This document shows, in pieces, positions 1 to 9,000 of a DNA stretch of 64,000 bases. The DNA is from Paenibacillus riograndensis SBR5 (GTDB lineage Bacteria > Bacillota > Bacilli > Paenibacillales > Paenibacillaceae). The stretch covers positions 2,061,001 through 2,125,000 of the forward strand of contig NZ_LN831776.1 in the NCBI RefSeq assembly GCF_000981585.1, in the 5' to 3' direction. How positions within the stretch are numbered: the first letter of the stretch is position 1; each line of letters begins with the position of its first letter. The translations under genes were made by a program, and so were the position numbers. The notes beneath the pieces are model-generated. The model saw only the letters and a program-made list of their open reading frames with translations, ran no database searches and was not told the DNA's origin.

Positions 1-1
1 G

Positions 2-1051
2 CGCGGTTTGGATGAGTTCCTGTCCCTTGAAAGCAAAAGAAGCTTTAAAGTGGATGAGGTTCCGCAAATGCGTTTCCATCTTATGAAGCTCCGGGAGGCC
101 TGTTACCAATTTGTCTGGTCCTACCAGAACTCTTTGTTTGACGGCTGGAGTATGAATATTATTTTGCGGGAAGTATGGGACAGCTATGAACAGAGCGAAT
201 CCCGGAAGCTTCTGCCCGAAACCGCGCCCACTCCTTATCTAACCTATATGCAATGGCAAAAAACAAAGGATATCGGGGAAGCGAAGCAGTGCTGGACAGC
301 AGAAATGAAGGGTTTCAGCATGGAAACGCAGCCGGAGTTAGCGGACGACATGACCTCTCTGAACTACGAAGGCGCTTTTCAGAGTGCGGATATTCCTCCC
401 GGTGATCTGCAGGCGGCAAGAGATTATGCCCGGAAAGGACAGATCACGATGAATACGCTGTTTCTCGGCGTGTGGGGTCTGGTGCTTGCCCGGTTGCTCA
501 AGAAGCATGACCTCATGCTCGGAATGATTACTTCCGGAAGAGTCCCGGAGGTGGAGCATATGGATACCATGGTGGGATTGTTTACGAACAGCCTGCCTGT
601 CCGCTTGACGTACGCTCCTGCGGAGCGTGTCCTGGACTGGTTTCAGGCGCTGCAAAAAAAATTACTGAAGCTCAGACGCTACGAGCATGTTACGTTACAG
701 CAGATCAGCCAGTGGTCCGGGCTTCCCGTCGACTATTTACAGAGGGTGGCCAACACACGGAGCCTGGTCTACACCAATTTTCCGTTTCATGTGAACCAGG
801 CACAGAGCGGAAGCGGGCAGAACCTGCTTCAGGCAGAGAGCATGGGACAATTGCAGCTTCCCCTGCGTCTGTTTGTCAATCCGGGTGAAGAGCGGTTTAC
901 GCTCCGGATCGAATACAACCGCAGTGTGTATGATCATGACCATATCGCTAACCTGCTGTTGGATATCCGGCAGCAGCTAGCCAAGATTCCCCGTGTGTCA
1001 ACACTGGGGGAGTTAGTCCATCCAGAGGGAGAGCAGAAAGGACATTTGTAA
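2..1051 (+). CDS. NRPS C-terminal condensation domain (5' end outside window), catalytic His motif lost
   Basis: The reading frame is open from the left edge, so the gene starts upstream; a TTG at 8 has no visible ribosome binding site and is probably internal. The roughly 350 visible residues match a condensation domain from just before the active-site loop to its end. The loop reads SYQNSLFDGWS where the family has HHxxxDGWS, so both histidines are replaced (Gln, Asn) while Asp-Gly-Trp-Ser remains. The second half keeps family features such as the TLFLGVWGLVLARLL helix and VGLFTNSLPVR. No adenylation or carrier domain follows: the protein ends soon after the domain, making this a terminal C domain. 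The stop overlaps the next start (TAATG), so the two genes are translationally coupled. It may be structural, or have a release role not relying on the usual histidine; the missing upstream domains prevent a firmer call. Confidence 0.8.
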   Translation, partial: RGLDEFLSLESKRSFKVDEVPQMRFHLMKLREACYQFVWSYQNSLFDGWSMNIILREVWDSYEQSESRKLLPETAPTPYLTYMQWQKTKDIGEAKQCWTAEMKGFSMETQPELADDMTSLNYEGAFQSADIPPGDLQAARDYARKGQITMNTLFLGVWGLVLARLLKKHDLMLGMITSGRVPEVEHMDTMVGLFTNSLPVRLTYAPAERVLDWFQALQKKLLKLRRYEHVTLQQISQWSGLPVDYLQRVANTRSLVYTNFPFHVNQAQSGSGQNLLQAESMGQLQLPLRLFVNPGEERFTLRIEYNRSVYDHDHIANLLLDIRQQLAKIPRVSTLGELVHPEGEQKGHL

Positions 1052-3480
1052 TGAAACATATTGAAGTCTATAATGCCAAATTGCATAATCTCAAAAACAT
1101 CACAACGAAAATTCCGAAGCAACAGCTTATTGTTGTAACGGGCATAAGCGGATCGGGGAAATCCAGCTTTATCTTTGATACGCTCCATCATGAAGGGCAG
1201 CGGCTGTATCTGGAAGCCTTAGGCATTTCCCATGACGTCCTGCACTATGACTCGTTTGATATGATTCAGGGGCTTAGTCCGACGATTGCCGTACAGCAGA
1301 GAACCGTGAGCAACCTGAACCCAAGGTCGGTTGTAGGGACAGCCACCCGGCTCCTGAACCTGATGGCGCTGATCTATGTGAACGAAGGGGTGGAGAAGGG
1401 GAGCGAACAGACAGAGGCTTCCTTGCGGGGGGATGTCCCCGGAATGTTTATGTTTAACTCCCCTCATGGGTCCTGCCCGGCCTGCAGCGGAAGAGGAACG
1501 ATCACTGAGGTGAATATTGCCAAAATTCTGCCCCCTGACAGCGAATCGATCGAAGCATGGCATCAGTTCGCCTATGAGTTTCCGCAACACAAAAAAGAAG
1601 AAAAGGAATATGTCACGAAAAGGTTTGCTAACTTTATCCAATTCTATAATCTCGCGCCGGAGACGCCGGTTTCCGAGTTATCCGGAGAGGCCCGGGACGT
1701 TTTTATGCATTACCGGCCCAAACGGACGCAAAGCAAAGGGAACCTTATCTTTTATGGCGTGAATGTAGTTATTGAAGAGAAGCTAAAAAAAGTGAATCTG
1801 CAGCAGTTTCCTGATCTCCATATTACCCGGCCATGTACAAGATGCCACGGGTACCGGCTTGGGGAAAAAGCGCTATCCGTCACATTGGAGAATAAGCATA
1901 TTGGCCAGCTTTGCCGGATGGATGTGCTCGGGCTTACAGCGTTTTTTCAGGATTACCTGGACGTAAGGCCGCACACTGCTTTTGTGATGCATTTGATCAA
2001 GGAGATTCTCGGCAAGCTGGCCTGTATGGAGACTGTTGGCTTATCTTACCTTAATCTGTACAGGGAGATCCCGTCTCTTAGCGGCGGGGAAATCCAGAGA
2101 CTGCATATCATGTCCCATCTTTCGGCCAAAGTGGATTCGATCATTTATATCTTTGATGAACCGACGGCCGGCCTGCATGAAGTGGAGAAGGCTAAGATTA
2201 TCGAAAGCTTTCAAAGCTTGAAGGAACAAGGAAATACGGTAATTGTTGTAGAACATGACGAAAGTGTGATCCGGCAGGCTGAATACATCATTGATTTTGG
2301 TCCCAAAGCGGGTGAGCAGGGCGGAACTATCGTCTATCAAGGGGACTATGCCCGCTTTCTTGATTCCGCTGAATCCATAACGGCCAAGTATCTGCTGCAC
2401 AAACCGATGCCGCCCAAAGAATACACGGTTGCAGCGGATGCCTCCACGCCCAGGCTTTCCATCAGAAATGCCCAAACCAATAACCTGAAGAATATTAACG
2501 TGGATATCCCGCTGCAGTCTATCGTAGGAATATGCGGTTTGTCCGGCAGCGGAAAAAGCTCCCTGATGATCGATACATTGATCCCTAAGCTGCAGGCCGC
2601 ATTGAAGGCGCGGGCACCGGGAAACAAGCGGGCGGACGAAGCCGAAACTGAAACCGAGACCGAAAATGACACCGTTCAGGCCAGCGCAGAGGCGGAGCTG
2701 GAAGGCGCCGGGAATATAGACGGATTTGTCGTCGTCACCCAGCAGTTGGCCCGGAGGCATGAAAATTCGATTGTGGCTACCTTTCTGGGGGTCTGGGAGC
2801 CGGTCCGCCATATTTTCTCCACCCAGGAAGAGGCGGCGGCGCAGCAATTTACGAAAGGGCATTTTTCCTTTAACTCCATGGGCTCATGCCCGATGTGCAA
2901 TGGGTACGGGCACATCAAGAGATGGCTGAGCCAGCTTGTGTTTAGTGAGGAATGCCCGTCCTGCCAAGGCAAACGCTTTAAGGATGAGGTACTGCGGGTG
3001 AAGTACAAGCAGCGCAGTATTGCTGATATCCTTGCGATGTCTGTTACGGAAGCTCAGGCATTTTTTCAGGACCAGCCCAAGATCAGCAGCCTGCTCACTG
3101 CGATTGAAGAGATGGGCATGGGCTACATTCATTTGGGTCAAAGCCTCACAACACTGAGCGGAGGAGAAGTGCAGCGCTTAAAGCTTGCCAGAGAGCTCGG
3201 GAAAAGCGGAAAAGTCAACTATCTGTATATCTTGGATGAACCTACTGTCGGGCTCAGCTACTACGATGCCGAAAAATTGCTGATGATATTAAGCAAACTG
3301 GTAGCCGGCAAGCATTCCGTCATTCTTATCGAACACGACCCGTATGTTCTTTCCTATTGTGATTATCTCATCGAGTTAGGGCCGGGCGCAGGACACAAGG
3401 GAGGGGAGATTGTTGCCACCGGAACACCTGAAGAAGTGAAAAAGCATGCCGGCTCGATGATTGGCCCGTTTTTGGAATAG
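1051..3480 (+). CDS. UvrA-like ABC ATPase, probable self-resistance or DNA-binding protein
   Basis: An 809-residue protein with UvrA architecture and no membrane segments. The first Walker A is GISGSGKSS (residues 31-39) and the second GLSGSGKSS (about 496). ABC signatures LSGGEIQRL (about 343) and LSGGEVQRL (about 705) are each followed by an LDEP- or DEPT-type Walker B. Two zinc-finger-like cysteine sets are visible (CPACSGRG with CTRCHGYR, and CPMCNGYG with CPSCQGKR). It is shorter than housekeeping UvrA (about 940 residues). An acidic Glu/Thr-rich stretch around residues 530-550 interrupts the second ATPase half. UvrA-like proteins of this kind, for example DrrC in the daunorubicin cluster, are known from antibiotic clusters as self-resistance factors. 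Its overlap with the upstream NRPS gene supports a cluster role. The resistance function is inferred; a DNA-repair paralogue carried along is the alternative. Confidence 0.88.
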   Translation: MKHIEVYNAKLHNLKNITTKIPKQQLIVVTGISGSGKSSFIFDTLHHEGQRLYLEALGISHDVLHYDSFDMIQGLSPTIAVQQRTVSNLNPRSVVGTATRLLNLMALIYVNEGVEKGSEQTEASLRGDVPGMFMFNSPHGSCPACSGRGTITEVNIAKILPPDSESIEAWHQFAYEFPQHKKEEKEYVTKRFANFIQFYNLAPETPVSELSGEARDVFMHYRPKRTQSKGNLIFYGVNVVIEEKLKKVNLQQFPDLHITRPCTRCHGYRLGEKALSVTLENKHIGQLCRMDVLGLTAFFQDYLDVRPHTAFVMHLIKEILGKLACMETVGLSYLNLYREIPSLSGGEIQRLHIMSHLSAKVDSIIYIFDEPTAGLHEVEKAKIIESFQSLKEQGNTVIVVEHDESVIRQAEYIIDFGPKAGEQGGTIVYQGDYARFLDSAESITAKYLLHKPMPPKEYTVAADASTPRLSIRNAQTNNLKNINVDIPLQSIVGICGLSGSGKSSLMIDTLIPKLQAALKARAPGNKRADEAETETETENDTVQASAEAELEGAGNIDGFVVVTQQLARRHENSIVATFLGVWEPVRHIFSTQEEAAAQQFTKGHFSFNSMGSCPMCNGYGHIKRWLSQLVFSEECPSCQGKRFKDEVLRVKYKQRSIADILAMSVTEAQAFFQDQPKISSLLTAIEEMGMGYIHLGQSLTTLSGGEVQRLKLARELGKSGKVNYLYILDEPTVGLSYYDAEKLLMILSKLVAGKHSVILIEHDPYVLSYCDYLIELGPGAGHKGGEIVATGTPEEVKKHAGSMIGPFLE

Positions 3481-3513
3481 CCTCTCATTCGAAACTGAAA
3501 GGGGAAGTATGGA

Positions 3514-4542
3514 ATGAAGAAAGTGCTTTTACCGGTGGTACAGCCGCCTATTTGGGGATACCAGTTTTTTGCTTTTCCGCTTAGCATCGTGCTTGCACAC
3601 GACAAAAGTCTGCCTTGGTTCTACAGCAACTATATACAAGTGTGTTATGACAAAAGACCTGATCCGCCCATCCCCTTTACTTTTTACATTCACGACCATA
3701 CCTTAAATCCATGGCTGCATGTCGAACGCCTGCAAAGAGGCACAATGGGCATCATCAAGCGGAATATTGTTGAATTTATCCGGGACTGTCTCGATGACGG
3801 CATGTATTGTAATCTGAACGTAGACGAGTTTTTTATCCCGGAACGGGAAGTTTACCGCAAAAGCCATCTTTCCCATGATGTATTGGTCCACGGATATGAT
3901 ATGCAGGAGCAGACCTTTCAGCTTATGGGCTTTACAGACAAGCATACCTTTGCTTCCACCAGCGTACGGTTTACCGACTTTGAGCAGGCGTATCACAACA
4001 TTGACGTTATCGATCATCAGGCGGTGTGCGACCGGATCTTTCTGTATAAATGGAATGAATCAGGACAATATGATTTTGATCTGGCCCTGGTTCAGGAAAC
4101 GCTTGAAGATTACCTGCTCTCCAGAAATACATCTGCCCGATTCCGGATGGTTGCCTCCCCTTGGAATCATTGTGATTACGGGTTGAAGACCTATGCCTCT
4201 CTGCTGCACTATTTTGAGCAATTGCTGAATGGGCACACCGGCTTCGACGTCAGGCATATTCACAGCTTGTGGGAGCATAAGAGCTTGATGACAGCCCGCA
4301 TCAGATACATGCAAGGGCTTTCACAACCGCTTATTTCTTCTGATGATGTGCTTGCTTCTGCCATGGAACTGGAACGGCTGGCCTTAAACGCGCGAAACTT
4401 GATGCTGAAATATTATTTGCACAATACTCCGCAATCGCTTGTCAGAATCATGGGGTATCTGGAAGAAATAGCATCCAAGGAAAAGCTGTTCATGGAAAAG
4501 CTATTGGATCACCTGTCTCCAAACAAAGTGTACTCCTTCTAA
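3514..4542 (+). CDS. BtrH-like protein lacking the nucleophilic cysteine
   Basis: A 342-residue soluble protein clearly homologous to the one encoded at 55808-56899. Both share an N-terminal W-x(15)-HD pattern, a central segment of the type (D)CLxxGxYxxxxVDxF, then SHLSHDVLVHGYD here versus NHLKHPAFIYGYD there, and a helical C-terminal half. I read the family as BtrH N-terminal-like (papain/C39-like fold), by pattern memory only. At the position of Cys18 in the paralogue this protein has Gln17, so a Cys-His-Asp mechanism is not available to it. It lies just upstream of a stand-alone acyl carrier protein; in the butirosin pathway BtrH acts on chains held by the carrier protein BtrI, so an ACP-partner or scaffolding role is plausible. 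The ATG at 3514 follows AAAGGGGAAG at a normal distance. Function not established. Confidence 0.6.
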   Translation: MKKVLLPVVQPPIWGYQFFAFPLSIVLAHDKSLPWFYSNYIQVCYDKRPDPPIPFTFYIHDHTLNPWLHVERLQRGTMGIIKRNIVEFIRDCLDDGMYCNLNVDEFFIPEREVYRKSHLSHDVLVHGYDMQEQTFQLMGFTDKHTFASTSVRFTDFEQAYHNIDVIDHQAVCDRIFLYKWNESGQYDFDLALVQETLEDYLLSRNTSARFRMVASPWNHCDYGLKTYASLLHYFEQLLNGHTGFDVRHIHSLWEHKSLMTARIRYMQGLSQPLISSDDVLASAMELERLALNARNLMLKYYLHNTPQSLVRIMGYLEEIASKEKLFMEKLLDHLSPNKVYSF

Positions 4543-4608
4543 GCCATTGTCATGATCCATCCCGCTCAAGGGCTGTAGGTAAAATCCAAAAGGGGAGTGA
4601 TTCTAAGC

Positions 4609-4911
4609 GTGATAACCAAAAATGAAATTGAAGCCCAATTGGTGCAAATTTATCTCAAACAGATGCAAGCGGTGGCAGCCGGTGATGCAACTGGCGATGC
4701 AGTTGTGCAGACTAACGGAATTGATTTTTCCAGGGAGCAAATCAGCCTGCAGGAGGCAGGAATTAACTCACTGGGGTTCATCCGGTTAGTGGTTGAGATC
4801 GAAAATACGTTTCAAATTCAATTTGAGGATGACATGCTGGACATTCAATTATTCCATTCACTGCAAGATCTGGTTGCTTATATTGAGCGGGAAGTGAATA
4901 AAGCGTCGTAA
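4609..4911 (+). CDS. Stand-alone acyl carrier protein
   Basis: A 100-residue carrier protein. The phosphopantetheine attachment site is Ser54 in the motif GINSLGF, with the usual helix II (IRLVVEIENTFQIQFEDDML) and a final helix ending YIEREV. I choose GTG at 4609 over the in-frame GTG at 4597, because the ribosome binding site (AAAGGGGAG, ending at 4597) overlaps the earlier codon and sits 11 nt before the later one. A Gly/Ala/Asp-rich insertion (residues 23-33, AAGDATGDAV) loosens helix I. It probably holds an intermediate handed to or from a module or the adjacent BtrH-like protein. Whether it carries an amino-acyl or a polyketide unit cannot be read from the sequence. Confidence 0.85.
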   Translation: MITKNEIEAQLVQIYLKQMQAVAAGDATGDAVVQTNGIDFSREQISLQEAGINSLGFIRLVVEIENTFQIQFEDDMLDIQLFHSLQDLVAYIEREVNKAS

Positions 4912-4922
4912 CCTGCAATTTC

Positions 4923-4951
4923 TTGACAAGGGTATAGGCGTACGATAATAT
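4923..4951 (+). promoter_or_regulatory. Sigma-A-type promoter
   Basis: A perfect -35 box TTGACA (4923-4928), a 17-nt spacer and TAATAT (4946-4951) as -10 box, one mismatch from consensus. It starts 12 nt after the carrier-protein stop and lies in the only sizeable non-coding gap before the PKS genes. It is therefore the most likely promoter for the thioesterase-PKS-NRPS operon. Transcription should begin near 4958. Confidence 0.8.
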
Positions 4952-5210
4952 GTTGGTTAAGGGTTCCAAGTCGACAATTTTTTGGATAGATAAAGATACT
5001 CATAGTGGTAAAACCTGTCCTGACAACAGTAGAGTTATAGGGGAGGTTTTTGCTTTATTCTCACAAAAATAACCAGACTGTTCTATTGAAGCTTAGGCAC
5101 TTTAGAATGACGCAGGGGCCATAAATGGTAGAGTAGTAGTGTATGATGCATGATACACGAAATGGCGAAGCTATGCCTCTGAAGACGTTGTCTAAAAAGG
5201 AGAATACGCA
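4952..5210 (+). promoter_or_regulatory. Long 5' leader between promoter and thioesterase gene
   Basis: About 250 nt without a convincing reading frame, AT-richer than the surrounding genes. It holds a 20-bp imperfect palindrome (5139-5158, listed separately) and a good ribosome binding site AAGGAG (5197-5202) 8 nt before the GTG at 5211. I see no T-box, no recognisable riboswitch consensus and no strong terminator hairpin in it. Length and palindrome suggest regulation at this point, but no mechanism can be assigned. Confidence 0.45.
5139..5158. promoter_or_regulatory. 20-bp imperfect palindrome, candidate operator
   Basis: GTGTATGATGCATGATACAC reads the same on both strands except for one mismatched pair (G7/G14), so 9 of 10 pairs match. 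It lies about 53 nt before the thioesterase start and downstream of the predicted transcription start, where a bound dimeric regulator could block elongation. A TATGAT inside it (5142-5147) has no -35 partner. Confidence 0.4.
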
Positions 5211-5933
5211 GTGGGCACGAGCAACGGTTCTTTGGATGGGATGAAGTTGTTTTGTTTGCCGTACGCAGGTGGTTCTGCTACCGTATTTACAAAGTGGAAA
5301 CGAGAGCTGGACTCAAGAATTGAACTGATTCCCGTAGAGCTGGCCGGGAGGGGAAGAAGGTTTGTAGAACCATTTTATCCTTCGCTGCATGACGGGGTGA
5401 TGGATATCTCGACTGCGATTATGGATCAAATAGGCGACAAAGGCTACTCCTTATTTGGACACAGCATGGGGACGTTATATATATGTGAACTGATGAAACA
5501 AATTCAGGCCAACGGCTGGGAAAAACCGCGGCATCTTTTTCTGTCCGGCATGCACCCGCCCCATATTCAAGATAAGAAGAAGATACATCATTTGCCGGAT
5601 GATGAATTCTGGCAGGAAGTCATCAGGCTTGGCGGAACTCCGAAGCAGGTTTCGGAGAACAAAGAACTGATGGAAATTTTCACACCAGTCCTAAGGTCTG
5701 ACTACAAGAATGTAGAGAGCTATATCACTGAAGCCCCCCAAGAGAAATGGGATATGGATATTACCGTTCTTGTCGGTGATGAGGATGAGATCACAAGCAT
5801 GGGTGATATCCGGCAGTGGAATGAGTACACGACCCAATCCTGCTCGATCGTTACGTTTCAGGGCGGGCACTTCTTCATCAACGAGGAAGAGAAGAAGGTC
5901 ATCGACCTCATTAACAGAACACTAATTGCATAG
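5211..5933 (+). CDS. Type II thioesterase (GrsT-like, external editing)
   Basis: A 240-residue alpha/beta hydrolase of the stand-alone thioesterase family that frees carrier domains from wrong acyl groups. It begins with the family pattern LFCLPYAGGSATVF, has PVELAGRGRR after the second strand, the nucleophile elbow GHSMG (Ser85), an acidic strand end VGDEDEIT and the catalytic histidine in GGHFFI near the C-terminus. The GTG start at 5211 is preceded by AAGGAG at 8 nt. An ATG at codon 11 is possible but lacks its own site. It is the first gene behind the 4923-4951 promoter. With no terminal TE domain visible in the cluster segment here, it could also assist release, but editing is the family's usual task. 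Confidence 0.93.
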   Translation: MGTSNGSLDGMKLFCLPYAGGSATVFTKWKRELDSRIELIPVELAGRGRRFVEPFYPSLHDGVMDISTAIMDQIGDKGYSLFGHSMGTLYICELMKQIQANGWEKPRHLFLSGMHPPHIQDKKKIHHLPDDEFWQEVIRLGGTPKQVSENKELMEIFTPVLRSDYKNVESYITEAPQEKWDMDITVLVGDEDEITSMGDIRQWNEYTTQSCSIVTFQGGHFFINEEEKKVIDLINRTLIA

Positions 5934-5946
5934 AATGTGCCAGCAT

Positions 5947-5986
5947 AAATAACCCTCGCCTGTATATGGTGAAGGGTTATTTGTTA
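5947..5986 (+). terminator. Hairpin after thioesterase, weak terminator or attenuator
   Basis: AAATAACCCT (5947-5956) pairs perfectly with AGGGTTATTT (5973-5982). With one rearranged base the stem extends inward through TCGCC/GGTGA around a TGTATAT loop. Only a short T-rich run (TTTGTTAT) follows, so termination would be partial. It separates the thioesterase from the megasynthase genes and may lower downstream transcription or protect the upstream mRNA. Confidence 0.5.
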
Positions 5987-6009
5987 TAGGAAAGGAACTG
6001 GGGGTTACT

Positions 6010-9000
6010 ATGAGTTATCAAAACAGTGGGCAAATGTATACCGGATTAGAAATTGCCGTCATCGGCCTGGATTGTAAATTTCCGCAGGCTGCTGACGCCG
6101 GGCAATTTTGGAATAACCTCAAGCACGGAGTTGAAGGGATTCAATTTTTTTCCGATGAGGAAATGATTCAATCCGGCATCGATCCGGCTCTATGCAACGA
6201 TCCGAATTATGTGAAGGCAAGAGGCATTCTGGAAGACATTGAATATTTTGATGCCTCCTTTTTTGACTACACGCCGTTTGAAGCGACGGTACTGGACCCT
6301 CAAGTCAGAATCTTTCATGAATGTGTGATGAATGCTTTAGACAATGCCGGGTATAATCCTGATACATACAAGGGGCAAATCGGGCTGTACGCGGGCAGCA
6401 CCGAAAATGCCAACTGGCAGCTTCGCCAGCTTCTGGCTGACGAACACCCTACGTTTAACATGAGCTTCCGTGAATATTTATGTACGTCGGTCTCCTATAA
6501 ATTAAGACTGAGGGGGCCAAGCGTGACCGTTCTGTCGGCGTGCTCCACTTCGCTGGTTGCTGTCCATCTGGCGAGCCAGGCCTTGCTGAACGGTGAATGC
6601 AACATCGCATTGGCGGGCGGTGTGCACCTGTCGCTCCCTTCCAAGAAGGGGTATTACTATGTCGAGGACCTGATCTATTCAGCGGACGGCCATTGCCGCA
6701 CCTTTGATGCCGCTTCACAGGGAACGCTTATCAGCGATGGAGCAGGGGTTGTAGTTCTGAAAACCCTGCAGGATGCCATTCAGGACCGCGATCATATTTA
6801 CGCCGTGATTAAAGGGTCGGCCGTCAATAACGACGGCAACCGGAAAGCGGGGTTCTCCGCGCCGAGCATCAACGGACAAAGGGAAGTGATTGAAGCGGCA
6901 CTGCAAATGGCTGAAGTGGAGGCCGAATCGATTACTATGGTGGAAGCCCACGGCACGGGCACGAAGATAGGGGATTCCATCGAGATCGAAGCACTGAAAC
7001 GGGCTTATGGCACTGGCCATAAAGCATATTGCGCCATCGGCTCTGTAAAGTCGAATATCGGCCATCTGAATGAAGCGGCAGGGATTGCAGGCTTGATCAA
7101 AACGATTCTGTCGATTGAGCACAGGCAGATTCCTCCCACGATTAACTTCAACAACCCGAATCCCAAAATTGAGTTTGAGGATACCCCCTTTTATGTAAAT
7201 AATGCATTGGCTGATTGGACAACTGCGGGCACGGCGCTCCGGGCCGCCGTAAGCTCTTTTGGCATCGGCGGGACCAATGCCCATGTCATTCTTGAAGAGC
7301 CTCCGTCATTAGAACCAGCAACTGAGGAGAAGGTTCCCCGGTTGTTTGTATTCTCTGCCAAGACCCCAACCGCCGTTCAGGAGCAAATCAGCCGCTTCAA
7401 GCAGCACTTGAAAAGCAGTCCCCATCTGAGTCTGTCCGATGCCGCCTATACGCTGCAAGCGGGGAGAAGGGCTATGCCAAACCGTGCTTATATTGTTGCG
7501 AGCAGTCATCAGGAACTGGCAAGCAAGCTTGAGGACAAGAACGTTACCGTCCAGTCAGTGGATAAAAGCGAATACGCTGTTCTTTACGTCTTGCCGGATA
7601 TCGATGGTAATATCCAGGCCGTTCAACAGGCGATCTCCTTATATGAGAGCCATCCGGTGTTCCGCCAGGCGGCAGACACAGCTATGGGCAAATTGGGAGC
7701 TCACAGCGGGATAGACTTCCGCACACTGTTTCTCCGGGGTGAAAAAAATCAGCTGCAGCGTGAGGCTATTCATTTTCTATTCGGCTATGCTGTGGTAAGC
7801 ATCATGCTGCAATGTAACCATAAACCTTTGGGGCTGCTTGGCATCAAGCGGGGCAGCCTTGCAGCTGCCGCTGTGACAGAGGCTGTAGCACTTCATCACT
7901 CGTTCACTGCATGCATGGACAGAGAGAGCACAGCCATCGCAGATTATCCGATTCATAACCCCCGTGTCCCGATGTTTTCGGCGGCAAGCGGCGGCAAGCT
8001 GTCGCTGGAAGAGCTGAAGGAACCGGATTTTTGGAGTAACGTCCGGAACTCTTCTTTTTCGTTAACGACGGGGATGGTGAACCTCGTGAACACCCCCAAA
8101 ACCCTTGTTGCTTATATAGGAACAGAAGTACACGAGCTAATGAAAGCAATGGATGAACCCCGCTCTAAGCTGATTTCCTTCAATCCAGGTGCGGACGGTA
8201 TTAGTGAGGACGGGTGTTTTCAGCAATGGATAGGGAGACTATGGAGCGCAGGGCTGGGCATTCGCTGGGAAGCCCTTGAGAAGGCAGGGAATAAGGGCCG
8301 GATTCCGCTGCCCGCCTATCCGTTTGAGCGAAACCGCTATTTTCTTGACGAAGACCCGGCACAGCTGGGACAATCCTTGCTGCAGCAGGTAAAAGGACAG
8401 ACCGGCCAACAGAAATCTGCGGCGGATTGCTGCTATACAGCCACCTGGAAGAAAGCGGCGCTTTCCAGCGTGAAAAGCAGGAAGGGGACCAAGCCCTCAG
8501 CGATTATTGTTCACGATGTCGCCTTGGATGAGCGCACCATCGAAATATGCAGCCGGTACTTTGACCATCCGGTTTTTGTGGCAAAAGCCTGCAGCCCTGT
8601 TACGGCTGGCGGCGCCACAATTCAACTGGAGAACAGCAGTAAACACGCCTACTGCCAAATGATTCAAGCGTATCAAAAGCAAACAAAGGCGTTCCCCCAG
8701 AATATCCTCTATTTTGCGCTAAACGATCATGGCATGGAGTCATGGGATCACGGCCAGGAAGATCTTATGCTGCAAGAAACTTATTATGGATTATTGTCTC
8801 TCGTTCAAGCTATAGATGAGTGCAGTGCTAACGGAATGCTTCAACTGAACGTGGTCACGAATCATCTTTTTGATGTGCTGGGCAATGAAGAAATAAACCC
8901 GTGGAATGCGACACTTCTGGGACTTATTCGCGGAATTCCCCTGGAGTTTCCGGGCCTGCAGTGCCAGCTCATTGAGATTGCGGATCAAGAACAGCTCCGC

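Noticed and set aside
4952..5210. Riboswitch or T-box in the long leader
   Set aside because: No T-box consensus and no convincing terminator/antiterminator pair could be found. Only the 20-bp palindrome stands out.
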